Assembly: GCA_027574665.1 (NCBI GenBank)
Contig: CM050656.1
Coordinates: forward strand, 2,789,001 to 2,853,000
Length of the DNA stretch: 64,000 nucleotides
Origin: Rhynochetos jubatus
Lineage: Eukaryota; Chordata; Aves; Eurypygiformes; Rhynochetidae
Direction: 5' to 3'
Shown: piece by piece, positions 45,561 through 59,477 of the stretch
Position numbering within the stretch: position 1 is the stretch's first letter
Layout: every line of letters begins with the position of its first letter
Translations under genes and position numbers: made by a program
The notes under the pieces: model-generated
What the model saw: the letters and a program-made list of their open reading frames with translations, nothing else
Database searches by the model: none
What the model was told of the DNA's origin: nothing

Positions 45561-48500
45561 CAGCAGCATCTTGTGAATAATCAGAGAGCCTAGGAATGAT
45601 GGAAGGAGAAGGCTAGATCAGCAGAGACCAGTGTGATGGAGCCAGGAACTGCTCCAAGGGATTTGTAGTCATCTTGTGTTGGACCCATTTGATGGTGTCT
45701 CCTAATAAATACCAACCTTTGTGTCCACCTCTGAAGTCTGGCTCCTCTCACTTTAGGCATATGCCTCAAGTGCATCTTTCCTTCAAAATTCTGTTATGCC
45801 AGTGTCTTTGTCCAGCCAGTCTGCAATATTCCTGCCCTGGCTTCTCTTCAGCTGCTGTTTCTGGCCTGGTGAATATTTATGAGCAGTAAAACAGTCCAAT
45901 AGGAATGACTTAGAGGCATCCTGTCCAGAATAGTTAGTAGCATAGAGATTATGGTAGATGGAGGTCATGTCCTTGGTCCACCTAGGAGCTCTCATCTGTC
46001 TCATCTCAGTGTCTGAACTCCAGGTTAAATGCTGCTTTAGGAAAGTGAAGTTTTCCCCTCTGGGCTTGTATTTAAAAATTATAGGCAATCTCTTTTCTAC
46101 CTGTGGTAGAATGGGAACAGTAATGAAATAAAAATGCTTTCTGATGAGACCTCTTTCTTAAAAAGACCCAGTCTGCAGCACTGAGCAATCACAGCAACAG
46201 GAAGTACAACTGGCCCCATCCGTAATTAGCTCAGTATCCATTCCTTTCAGCCAAAATTTTTTCCTCCTCTGGTAAGACTTCCAACAACTCTAATTTTAGA
46301 CTGGATATACATACGCAGATTCAGCAATGCCAGAAGTGGCGTAGTAATACACTGGAAGTTTATTTGATTTTAAACTTGAATGATGCTGATGGAAACGTGC
46401 CAAACCACCCACATTTATATAGCCAAAGAGCAAGCCGAAGGAGTCATGCTTGTGCGTTGCCAGTTACGTATATTTTCAGCTTGGTGTGTGCAGAACAAAT
46501 GTCTGCTTACCTGACTGTCGCAGATGTCTGTAGGCTACTCACCACACTGGGCTCTGCCTCTCACCCAGAGGGGCCTGTTTCTCCATTTGGGCAATAATTT
46601 TTCATTGGCGTTAGCATCACTTGCAGGGCATTAATGTTGCTGTTAAGGGGGGTTGTTCATAGGAGTTGACAGAAATTGTCCTTAAATCTGCAGTTTGAGT
46701 TCAGGCTGGATGGAAGCTACAGGATGTTGAACACTTTTCTGCTCGATCGGACAAAGCTGTGCAGCATCTGCATTAATTCTGCACTGCCAAAGGACACGGA
46801 AGGTTTTACCTTCACAGGACTCTTGATTTCAATGCAAGTTAAACACTGTGCAACATCTTGAATGTTGTCGTAGTGCCAGATTTGGGCAGTTCAGCTTGTG
46901 AAACCTTTAGGTCATGACACTTCTGTCCTCATATAAATGAAATTAAAATAATTAGGAAACCTATTCTGGGGATGCTTCCCCCAGAGGAGAGTGACAATGC
47001 CTAACTGTTTGCCTGCAATCCTGGAAGCACAGGGGAGCTGACTGCAGTTTAACTGTTGGTAGGGCTTGATTGCTTGGCTGAAAAAAGCTCTTCTGTTTGG
47101 GCCATAACTCATGGAAAATCAAACTCTTCCCTCAGCAGATAAGCATTTTAAAGGTAGTTGACTGTGTTTTAAAATACAGATAATGGTGTAATTTTCTTAA
47201 CAACTGTGGAGAATAAAGATGTATTATGAAATGATCGTGGCCATGCTTAGCTCTTGCTTTACTGAATTTAGACGCTTTTCAAATGTAATTGTTGTTTTTC
47301 AGAGGAAAGCGTGCAGGGACCAGATGTGGCTGGGGGTGGAAATCTCAGATGCCCAGCAGCAGGAACTCCCCTGTGCATGGGCTGGGGAGCATTGGTCAAT
47401 GGGCTGCCCAGAGCTAGAGCTTGTGCTGTTTGTACAGCTCCGTGGAAGCCTCACTTACCTAAACCCGTGTGTTTCTCTGGAGCACCTGTTGTAGAAAATT
47501 CAGGCCTGTTGTCTTTGGCTCACTAAAAGCAGGACTGTGAGGGTTCGGCAGTGCTTTGTTCCTGTCAGAGTGCCTTTTTGTTAATATATTTGTGCTGCTG
47601 TGCCATAGCATGAAAGGTGGAGTATTGTGAATGTAGGCAACCTCGGCTGTGTCCTGTGGTTAGTGGGGTCAGCAGCATCTGTAGGAGAGGGTCCTGCCTT
47701 CCCTGGATGGAGAGGTGGACACCATCCCCCCTCTGCTCTGTAGAGAGCTGCCTGGTGCCCTGGGAAACGGGGAGGGATTGGATGTACAATAGTCTATTTT
47801 CCCTAAAGGCTTTGTTTAAGAATGCTGTCCCTCACCGGCAGCAGAAGTGAGTCTGGGGTGTAGAGCTCAAAGCTGGATTTTGAACACTAGAAATGCGAGA
47901 TCCTCAGTAGTTCCCAACTTTACCACTGCATGTTTGAAAAAGGGCACAGTGTCAAAATTTGGTCTAAATCCAAATACAGAACTGGAATTGCGTGGGTTTT
48001 TGGAAAGGCCTCATTTTGAATCCATCTCATTAGGAAAAAAAACCAAAACCCCAAACCAGGAAAGTTTTGCTGGAAGTTTCTAGTGGCATATTATAGTAAT
48101 GATAAACTACATGAATATAACTTGGTTTCTTCTGTAAGCACACCTTGAGCTCTGGCAGAGAACATGAGGCAAATGAGCACAGTGGCCAAACTATCTTCCA
48201 GCTCTCAAACCTGCCCCTTTATCATGTACTCTGTTTCCCTGCTCTTAAACAGGCAGAGTGAATAAAAATCTCAGTCCTTTCCAGACTGTCTGTCACCTGC
48301 AGGCAGAGTTCAGTTTCTCCATATGTGAGCTGAGTAAAACCAGGGAAGTATTTTGAAAATACCCTAGAGCTTGCTATGTTGAAAGTGCCAAGAAAACTTT
48401 TGGGGAGCAGTGGATCCTTGAAACAGTATATGGGTACAGATTAGATTCAGAGTATGGCTTTAGACTGATATTTAATTTGGGGTTAAGACTCTGCCACAGA

Positions 48501-51500
48501 TTTGGTGATAAAACACTTAATGCTCTGCTCTTAGGAAATGGCAATAACTTTATGCAGTTTAGTAAAATTAATTACATGATTTCTGATGATTAAGGAATAT
48601 AACTTGCAGGTTACATGAGATTTCAGTGAAAATGAATTAAAACCAACCCAAGCCCAGTCATTCTTGTTCTGACAGAGACCACTCTAATGCCAAGAGCTGG
48701 CTGAACTGTCTAGTCCCAGCCCAGCCAAGCTGAAGCTGCGCACTTCAGGAACACGCCGCTGTGCTTGAGTGGAAGGTGCTTTGGGGAACTCCCTGTCCTG
48801 TGTCATCAGCCTTCAGTGCACTGTAGAGCACACCTATTCAGCTGTGCTAGTAGTAGGTATTTATTGTGGCATCCAAAAAGGATTGTTGCTGTGCTTAGTT
48901 GTGGTGCTATATGTCTTGTTTGCAGAATGCAGTTGCCTTTTGTTGGTATTGTTAGGCCTAATTACTACAATTTGTTATCCATCAAACAGTCACAGGACAT
49001 TGAGCAAACATACATGGGCTATTCAATACCCTGTAAAGCAGAGCGAGTGATGCAGAGGAGGTGTGTGAAGCAAACTTACATGGGCAGGTGAAGTATTTTT
49101 GCAGATACAATATTCATCCCGAGCTGTTACAGTAGGGTGAATCATAAAGCATCATTTGTGCTGTAAAAAAGGCACTCTGCAAAGCTGCTTCATTATATAA
49201 TAATGCTCCGTGATTTCTAGGGCTCTGTCCTACAAGACATTGAACAATGCTAACCTGAGAAATGCAAAAAGTTGGTTTATAGCCAGCTACTTGTATTTGC
49301 TGACAACAGTTTTGAATAATAGTGCTTAAACAGTACTATCTCAATTCTAAAACCAAGGGATTATTTAGAGAATTAGGCTTGCCATAAAACTACAAATTAA
49401 AAGGAAAATAAACATTTCATTAGAGTTTTTATCACTTGATATTTTTATTCTTTAACTGCAATTTTTCCTTAAGTTTAAAGGGTTTGCCTCTGTATGAATT
49501 GTAGTTGTGCTAATTACATCCTACCTGTCATACAGATATGTTACCTGCTGACATTAAGGCTTTCAGAAATGATCATGGACAAGAACAGATGTTGCCAGGT
49601 TTAAAAATAAAAACAACAGAAATGGTGGGGCAGCTCATCAGAATTCATCAGTGAGCAGAGCTTAATTCCATGGTACTGTACTGTTATCTGTCAACCATTC
49701 ATGCAATTAAGAGAAAATATCTCCCAATGTTTCCATGGTGCTAAAGCACTCCAGGAGAACAGCCAGCCCACACAGGGCCCGGGAGCGATAAAATATTAAT
49801 TCGGTATAAGCACATGTTCGATAATATCAACATTTAATACAGGCTATAGTAATTCAGTCCTAGCAAATTATTCAGTTGAGCAGAGTCAGATAGTATACTA
49901 CTTGGCAATGACTTTATTTGGGGGAAAAAAATGCCTATTTATTGTGGGATTAGGACTGTAGATGTGGAAGGGGTGCTTTTGTGCTAGCAATGCAGATATT
50001 GAGGATGATGAGTGCAGGCCCAGGCTGAACAGCTCCAGCTGCGGTGAGCACAGAAAGCTCCGTTCTCAAGGTGTGTATCTGCTTGCCAGATGAAGCTCAA
50101 GAGCAAAGGGAGTTTGAAATGCTGCATCAAGCAGAAAATCTGCTGCATGGCTCTGCAATGACAAATGAAACTGGTCTCTGTTGCAAGGAATTGCATGTCG
50201 CAGGGTGGATTTTGGGGGAGTTGTCTCTTCTATCAGCACCAGTGCTCATCCCGTACAGCACAGCCCTCTCCAGCTGGCTGTGTCCACCTTGGCGGGTGCT
50301 GAACCTGGGCATAAAATTAGCAAGAACGTTTCCTGACACTAGAAATGTGGGACAGACCTCTCTGAGGGCATGGGAGGAAGTTCAGTTTGGCAATAGCATC
50401 CTGTTTGGGTTTAGGAGCTGAGTTTGGAGCCAGGGGCATGGGAAGGGCTCCAGCCAGGCTTGTGCCTCTTCTGTTTGTGGGTCCCCGCCACCTTTGCCAT
50501 TTGCTTTCTGCAGGCAGCCTAAGGTGCAGGCATAGATAGGGTAAACTTGGATTAGCTGGAGATGGTTATGCCAGAGTTGCCATCTCTTGCTTTGAAAAGA
50601 AATCCTGTCCTGATGTAAACTTCTCCAAAGAAAACTTTCACTAAAGTTTCAAGTGAGATATAACATCTTCCAAACTCCAGCTGAGGTACGCCAGGTCTTT
50701 GCTGCTCTTCCAGCACAGGGCTGCTGCTGGGGCTGGCGTTGCTTCGGGGGGAATCAGAAGTGTTTGCCCTACAGGTATTTTTGAAGACCTGCAGATGAAG
50801 AGGCTGTTGCAGCCCCTTGATTTTCCTTTCCTTTGTCCTTTATAGCATGATGCTTTTTTTGTTTCAGGTAGTTACTGGAAAGGGAGAGCAAGCTGGGAGC
50901 TGTTCGGGTGAAGTCCTGCAAAGAGTCTTTTGACTAGGATTGTGCAGCTAGCTGAATAACTACTCCTTATCAATTGCCTTGATCTTAAATAGGACTGTCT
51001 CATAGCCTGTCTGGAAATATATTGGTCAAGGTAGTTTTCCCAGAATTTGATACACTTCCACCAAAAGCAAAAGTCCCTGTGAATGCATGTTTATAATGAC
51101 AAATCATAGGAAAATTGAGAATTATATTCTCTTGCTTATTTAATTTTTACATTCCTTGAAAATGGGACTCTTGGCTCCCTTAAGTTAGACCATGTAATGA
51201 ATTGATTTTGGTAGCTGGAGAAACCCTTTAAGGGGCTGAAAGCTATTTATTTCTAACTTTTTAGATGTCTGGTCTACAAAAAACTGAAAATATGTGAAGA
51301 TAAAGTTTCAAGAAGAAAGGAAGTGAAAACTGCGCTTAAAAGGGAAAGGTTGAGAGGGAAATATTGTGAATTTCTGCTTTTTTCCTAATTTTTCCACTTC
51401 AGTGGCTAATTAACATTTCAGAGAAAGGAAGGCTTTGCTAAAACTTCAGCATCTCTCCTTAAGGCTTGGCTTAAATGTGTCCTTGGGATCTTCAAGAACT

Positions 51501-54500
51501 ATTTAGAAAAACAAGCTAATATTGGCATTCCTAATATTTTAAGGATGAAATGAACAAATCTAGCAAAGCCATCTAGACAGTCTTTCAAGCCCACATAAAG
51601 AAACATTGAGGCAAAAGAGTGTTATTTTAAAATACTTTGCAGCTGATCTTTAATATTAATTCCAGTACTCTTACACTACTTGGAGAAATAAGGGATCCTG
51701 GGTGTTTAGTCCCTTCAGATGGTTTTAGACTGTCTTCCCCTGTGCTGTTCAGCCAGGCTAATATATTCAATGGTGGCAGCTAAAATGACTAATTTTTTTT
51801 AGTGCGACAATTCTATCCATCTCAAATCATCTCCGTTTATTACCCCAGGCACCGCAGTCTGTCCCTCTGGCACTGAGCTGGTGGAGCAAAGCACAGTGTG
51901 CATTCCTAGGAGGTGGGTGGGGGCAGGTCTAGGGGCAGAAGGGGCACTTAAATTGGTCTCAGAGCAGAATTGGGGTTTGGGTCTGGAAATGTCTTGGGAC
52001 AATGTGCCATTTCAAAAGTTGGACTAGGAAAAGAAAACAGCTTGCTGGTGCTTGGGCCCAATTGACTTAATAGGATGGATCTGTGGATGGACAAACCCAT
52101 CTGGAACCTGAACTGGAACACCTTTAAAATCAGAATTCTGCTTTACCAGCCACAGTTTCCCACTCTGTCCAACACAGATCAATATCCTGCTGTTTCTCCA
52201 GCGATCCCCTGAGGCATTAGTCATGGCATAACAGGCAGCGTTGGCTGGACACTGGCTGTTGGTGTGGGCTGTTGCACTGCAGATTTCTGCCAGTTATGTC
52301 TGGTAGCTGCAGCCATACCTGTAGAGGGGAGAAGGAAATACCTACCATCAGGTACATGTTTTTCAGTACAAAAATCAACTACTCCTTTGTCCAGGTTATC
52401 TTTTGCTGGATTTAGTTATGAGCAAAATCTTACTAGACAATTTATCAGTGTTTGTTTATATCCCTCTAGTATGACACAGAAGTAATTATCAGTAAGTAAA
52501 GGAACTGCCTTGAACAGGATTAACTAATACAATGTTCCTATTTTCCCCATCATGTCTTGCTGCTAAAACAAAGGAAAATTCAAATGAAAAAAGCCTCCAA
52601 AAGACAAATAGGATATTCATTGACGTAGTGTGGTGTGAGACTGACAGCACTGCTGACAAATTGCAACTCTAAGCTTATTTATGTGAAACTTCTCAGAAAC
52701 CATTTATCACCTGTTATCTGCAGAATATTTTTTTCTTGTGTTGCTAATAAGATATTTCACCCTTAAGACCTTTTAAGCCTTCAGCCATATGTTAATATGG
52801 CAGCTGGTTGTAAACTTCTAACATGATGCTCAATTAATTTAGCTTGTGACAGCAGAGAGATCCATAATGATGTTCTGGATTTCCATCTTCTGGACTTACT
52901 TCCCTCTACAAGACTGAAGTTGGTGCTCTTGCTTCATCCTCCCTGGGGAAAATGCCTGTCAGACCCTGAATACCCAGCTGTGGGCACTGGTCTGTCCTAC
53001 AGCATGTAACTGCTCAGACTGAGGAGGAGGCTACCAAGTTCTGCTATCCATATTGTTTTATGGATCCTTGTTTATGCTGTGGAGCTTGGATGCTGAGCTG
53101 CATAAGGTGTGATCCAGAATACTGGTGTTAGGTTGGATTGAAGCCCAAGGTGTTACTGGAGAACCGCATGACCCCACACATGCGGGGTCTGCACCAGCCC
53201 TGTATTTTGGGGGTTAGAGCCTGCAGGATGACAAGTAAATTTACTCTGCTTCTCTCTTCAAGCAGCATTCCCTCGTTGTGAGGCCATGGCACTGGTGATA
53301 TGGGAGCAGGATCATTGTGTTATCGGTGGCTCTCACCAGATCACACTGTATGAGACTTTTATGTTGTTTCTATAATTCTACAGTCAGTGTTGCCTTTTAT
53401 TTTATCTCCTGACTTTTGGTTCAGGTAGGGGCTAAAATGCATTTTGCTGCTGGAACAAAATGGGATTTCCTACCAGTTAGGGGGGAAAAACCCTCCTTCT
53501 TCTGGGAGGTGATAGTGAGCTAAACATTTAGGATTTTATGCTAGGATTTGGCCTGTTGTTCTTTATGTGGTCTGGGCTGTGCGGTTTCCTAGATACTGTC
53601 ACAGCACATGGTCTACTGAGTTTTTTTGGTCCCCTGTTTCTGGCTTCCAGCTTTCTTTATGGAGATGTTAATTTTGACATCCTGTTCTGCTAAGGGCAAA
53701 TGTCACTTTGGCTCTTGCTGTAGCTCAGTGCTGCTTGGCCAGGACTTCAGAGTGCACAGAGGACAACCTGGCTCTTTGAGGAGATGGCTGCTGTCACCAA
53801 GTCCATGGAGGCCACAGCAGAGCTGGAAGACCATGCAGATGAGGATTACAGTGAATGTGGTTGCTATGCTAAAGTCACTGGTTCGTAAAGGACTTTAAAT
53901 ATAAAACTGCATGCTGTCTTAGCCAGAAGAACTCATCTGTGGTGGTCTGATTTTGTTTTCCCCAACTAATCCACTCACAAGATCAGGTATCTGTTGGCTC
54001 TTTGCAGAGTTTCACTGATCCACAAGCAGTGCTGAGTCCTGGGGCTCACTCCTCACATGATGACCTCATTTAACCCAAATACTCCCTGGATTTCAACCAC
54101 TCAGCCCCTTTCATCCTATTTTTCGACTTTCCTTTTGCTCCCTCCATCTTCATTTTCTGCCTCACCTGGCCTTTGGTTGTGATGCATAGCTTCTCCCCAG
54201 TACCTACCTACTGAAGCTCTGTTTGGTGGGCTCTTTGTGCCTTCGGCTTGTACAAAGGCTGCAGTGCAGGGGCTCTGAGAGCCCTTGTTGGCCCACATTT
54301 CCTCGTGGGACCTGCTATGCTCTCAGGTGGGCTTTCCAAGCCATTAATATCAAAGCAGCATCCCCTGTCTTGCAGTGCAGTCTAAAGAGAAAAGAGGCCT
54401 TGGAGCTGCTTTGGATGTCTGTAGTTGCTAGAAAGTGAGGCTTCTCCTCTTTGTCACTGCACATATCTGGGACTGGTGTTGACTTTGAGGAAATACTAGT

Positions 54501-57500
54501 ATTACTGGACTTTATCTGAGAGAACCCAGTTTTTTGAGTGCCTGGCCAAGCCAGCTATTTACAGTGCTCACTGCAGCACAGTGGAGTCACCGAGTATGTG
54601 ACAATAGATGAGATTTCTGTTATTTGCTCCCTCTCCAAGTCTTTGTGGAGTGTTGTAGAAGAATGTGGGTGTAGGTAGCACTTGGTGACAGCCCCGTCTC
54701 TGAGAAGTCTTTGCCCATGCAGGTGTCTGCTGCTCCCTCTCGCATCACTTGCCTTCCCACACTGCCTGCATCTTTCTGCACCTTCCTGCTGGCTCCTCAA
54801 TATTACACTAAATGCTGTCAGTGACTCTGGGTAAACAGGGTTGGATCAAGGAAGCCCTTATTTAATGAATACGTATTTAACTTGTTATCTCCAGAGCATC
54901 TCCTATTTATTGTGAAGTTTGAGTGTACCTTGTCTTTGTATATTGTGGGGTTGGGGGCATGTTGCATCTCTGCATCTACACGGAACAGAGTGTTTATGTT
55001 TTAGCCTGTCTAACATCCTCTGCAGCAGTTTTTAGCATAGACTTGCCTCTGGCTTCTTGTCTGTAAACAGATACTTCTGATGGATCACCCAGTACTCCCT
55101 GTGATGGAGTTGGGGTCTGGAGTACCTCAGCAGTGCAGGTTCTGTGGTGGAGTAGGACTGCTGCAGAGCTGAGGCTGGCTGTGCCTGGGAGCTCTCACCC
55201 TGGAAGGGGCTGTTTGCCTGAGTAGCAGAGGATTTCCTTCCCTTTGTGCTGCTTGTAAGGTATGGCATGGGGCTGTACCTGTTGGCTTGGAAGGCTTCCA
55301 GCTCTTGTGCATCATGAGATTTTGGGGATAGCTTTAAAGATAATCTTGAGGAAGTAGATCCATCTTTAAAGGTGTTTGCAGTATGTCTAAGGGAGTGATG
55401 TAAAATCTCCCTCATGCTTGTTAACGCTGCTTACTGATGACTGACCTGTGAGAGTCTTCCCAGCCCACGTGTTCCTTTGCTGGATTCCTGCAGTGATGGG
55501 GGACGGTGGGTGCAAGCAGCCAGAACCTCTGTCCTTTTGCATCTTGTATTTTGGTGTTTGGTTTTATCTTCACTGCTTTTGTTGTGCCCAAGCTCATCCA
55601 TAAACATACCATCCTGGCTCTTAATTAGGTGTATTAATTCTATATTTATAGGTCACTTGAGTCTTACTCGGCTGTTTAAGATCACTTCATAATACTTAAG
55701 AGTTTGAATAAATAAAATGCATTTAAAGACCATGTATTTCTTTTTCCTGATGGCTTATTTTTGCTTGCACACACAGGCCACTGTCTCTCTGACCTCTTAT
55801 GTTCTATTCAATATTGTGTTGCAATCTGAAATGTCATATTAGAGCTGTATATTACAGTGTAAACATGACATAAGTGACGTTTTACAGATTAAATGGAGAA
55901 GAGACTGGCCACATGAGGACCTGGTGGCATAGGGTCTTAGCCCACCTCACTGATTTAATTGAGAAAAATGGATTATCAGGACTGTTAATTGCACTTTCAA
56001 TGGAAATTCCCTGTTGCATCTGTCTGCCTTCCTTCTTTCCTTTTCTCTCATCCTTCCCCATTTGGATCGCTTGTGCTTTTTGTCCCTCTGGGATCAGACC
56101 TTCTGGGCTCACTGGTTTAGGATGCTCTTGCCCTGAATCCCTGCTCCAAACCCCCAGCCTCCTGGCAAACCAGCCCTGAAGTCTGTGTCTCCAGCCCCAC
56201 AAAGAATCAACTCTTTAAATCATACTTTAGCAAAATCTAGCCTACCTGACCTTACCTCTGTGGTGACTTCCAGTGGGACTCAGCCCCCAGACTTACACAA
56301 ACCCTGTTCTGAGCATGGCTCTCGCATCTCCTAGATAAGAAGGGATGGGTGTGTGGCCTGGTGTCTTCAATGGGGATCACCCCTACCTAATCTACTGCTT
56401 TAAATTCTTGTTTGAAAAGCCCAGAAACTGTGAGGAGAGAACAAAGTGATGCTCAGGTTCCCACAGAATCACTATCAGAATGTCAGCGTTGTACTTTACA
56501 TGGTGTACATGCTGCTAAGGTACGGAGATGAGCACAAACTCTGCGATTTCCCTGCCTAGCAGCTCCATGATGCTCTTGATTTTGTAAATCTCTTTATTCT
56601 CTAATATGTGATTGGAAGGGACAACTGCACTGATGTGAAAAGCCACGGTAGGAAACAACAATGATGTGTGCTTACTGTCCAGCTTTGTATCTAAAGCTCT
56701 TTTGTGCCTGGATTAGAAAAAAAAAAAGCTGCTTTTATTAGTTTTATCTCTTCAGCTGGTCTGGAGACTGTATTAGTCAGATGTGTGGGTTGTGAATTAC
56801 CCAGGATGTCAAATGCTGTTGTCAATTAAAAATACATGTTTTTGACATAGGAAGCACCCATCGGAAGCGCTGGCCTTTGTCTGGAGGAGCACTGTGCATG
56901 GTGTTTCAGAAATGGCATGACAAGACATGAGGGCTAGCTTGCAGAGAGCAAAAATGGGTAGATTAACGTAAAGAATGGAACTGTTGCGCTGGATTATGCG
57001 CTTGCTTTTGCTTATCTCCCAAGGAATAAATCTGGAGGGCTTAGCTGGCTGGGTGAGAACTAGCCGGTGAAGTACTACTATTTTTTCAGTGGTAAAATGT
57101 GTTTGGTTTTTTTTTTATTTGCTCAGCATAGTGCAGCACAAGGTCTGTTGGTTAGTGTATCCTTACAGCTGGTGGGGGTTCAGGGAGATGAGAAATTGCT
57201 TTTTTTTTTTTTAAACCTTATGTGACACACTGCTAAAATGAACAATGCTTACGTTCCCACAGGCTGTTTCCAGAGGTGCATTTGTATGGAGACTTGCAGT
57301 GCTGTGGTATTGCCTTAGAACTGAGTGTTGGGTTCACTTATTTAGGAAGCAGGTATTAGGCATACCTTAACACATACAAAATATGTCAAGCTGTTATTCC
57401 TTAACACCGAAAGAGAAGTGATGGCAAGTCCTTGGCCTTGGTTCAGGACCATGGTGTGTGTCTGAAAGCCTGGCTTGGGTGCGATGGGTGCCTGGACAGG

Positions 57501-59048
57501 AGGAATCTGGATCCTGGGAGGGGATATCTCTGCTTTCCACATGGGTTTCAAGATGTTTGGTTTGTCTCCCTGCTGGATGTGCTGCGGTTGTGGTTCAGGG
57601 CCCCTGGCAGTGAGGATTTAGGGGCTGTGCCCTCCCTAGCAGGCTGTGCTCCTGGGGGCTGGACTGCCTGGGGTATCCAGGTTGGGCACAGCATATAATG
57701 GAGGTGTTGTCTACTTATTCTTCAGAGAAAAATCATGAAGTAAAAGGAAATAGAGACTGAATTGTAATTACACAGGAAGAGGGTTGGCTTGTTCCCCATC
57801 AGAGTTGAGCACAGATGAAAGGGGCTTCTCCATTCTGAGCAGTTATACTGAGAAAAATGGTGAAATTGTGAAGAGTGCTACAACAGGCTGGTGCTCTGCT
57901 ATGCAGCCGCCTTGTCCTGGGAGTGTTAGGGGTGACTCTAGATTCCTTTGGCTTTGAAACAGAATAGAAAATAGGCAAAAATTGTTCTTAATATGGGTAA
58001 ACTAGAATCAGCAGTGGAATTTCCTTTAAAAGTGGTTTTAGATTTAATGGGCACTTGAGGAATCTGGAGTCCTTTTTCAGTCCCGGAGGTAGTGCACCTC
58101 GAGCTTTACATTGGTATGTGGGAGGGAGCTGCGGGTCTGCATTTGTGATGGTCTGTTTAAAACCCTCAGGAGAAGGAGCCTCCTGAAACAAGGTTATACT
58201 CTGCATTTGCCATTCAAGTACTGAGCAGTTGTATCTGCCACCTCCAAAGAGTAAGGAGAAACCCTACCTTATTTTGAGTTTGCCTTAATGACACTGAACA
58301 AAACTTGTTGTTTCATTTTGATATTAAATTGATGTGGTGTTAAAATATGAAGATCAATGTGTAACTGATTTAATTAAAAATGGACTAATTATCTGCTAAA
58401 ACTGTGCAGATTTGTATAGATATGGCCATTGTGTGTTATAGTTAATGCTTAACGTACCTGGTGTGAATTTTGGGAAGAAAGGCTCTTTGAATTGCAAAAT
58501 TTTATATTACTTGAATGAATATATTTGTATGTGGGAGCTCAGAAAGTTTAGTTGCATCTCATTAAGTATATTGGAATGAGATGGATGCTATTTTTGTAGT
58601 TTTAAAGAGAGAAACTAACACACTTCGGGGCAGTAATGCTGGTAGTGGTGGGTTGGGTGTGGTGGCGTGCTGGATATGGGGATGCCTGACGTGTTGTGTT
58701 GTAGTCCCAGACTTCAGAGAGCTCTCAAAAATAGCATTAAAGTAGGGCAGCTCAGTGCCATCTCTTTCTCCATGCACTATCCTGCTCTTCCCAGCTTTGC
58801 TTTCCTCTCATACAGGCGTGATGCTGTTGCAATGTGAGAAGCAGGCTTTGCTGGAGCTTTGGGGAAGTTAGTATGTGCTGGTCAGGGTGGGCACAGTGAG
58901 CCTGGCTTTGGAGAGTGAGGGCAGCCCTGGGCTCCATGGAGACCTGCTCCAGCAGCCTGGGAGGAGAAAGCAGGCACGGCAAAGTCCTGCTGTCTTTTCA
59001 CTGCCTGAAACCAGATAAACCAGATCAGGCAATCGTTCTTTTCTGAGC
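45561..59048. other. Intergenic, no gene recognised
   Basis: AT-rich unique sequence with only short open frames on both strands, none over about 130 codons and none with a recognised motif. No exon of LRRC7, the next gene in the human order, could be identified. No interspersed repeat was recognised. Some stretches (for example 49,150-49,560) are free of simple repeats and could be regulatory, but conservation cannot be judged here. Confidence 0.55.
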
Positions 59049-59477
59049 CATGGAGATGCTCCAAGGGCTGGAGCCCCTCTGCTATGGGGACAGGCTGGGA
59101 GAGTTGGGCTTCTTCAGCCTGGAGAAGGGAAGGCTCCAGGGAGACCTTAGAGCACCTTGCAGTGCTGGGGCTGGGGGGGGAGGGGACACTTCTTTAACAA
59201 GGACTGTTAGTGACAGGACAAGGGGTAATGGGTTGAAACTGAAAGAGGGAGATTGAGATGGGCCATCAGGAAGGAATTCTTCCTGGAGAGGGTGGGGAGG
59301 CACTGGGACAGGTTGCCCAGAGAAGCTGTGGATGCCCCATCCCTGGCAGTGTCCAAGGCCAGGCTGGATGAGGCTTGGAGCAACCTGGTCTAGTGGAGGG
59401 TGTCCCTGCCCATGGCAGGGGGTGGGACTGGGTGGGCTTTGGGGTCCATTCCAACCCAAACCACTCTGAGATTCTTG
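59049..59477 (+). mobile_element. CR1 LINE 3' fragment
   Basis: It starts 'catggagatgctccaaggg', then 'gttcagcctggag'-like sequence, 'gtgacaggacaaggggtaatggg', 'ggaattcttcctggagaggg' and 'ccaggctggatgaggc'. It ends 'ccaacccaaaccactctgagattcttg'. Intergenic, plus orientation. Its G-rich tract near 59,170 is an internal difference from the other copies. Confidence 0.95.
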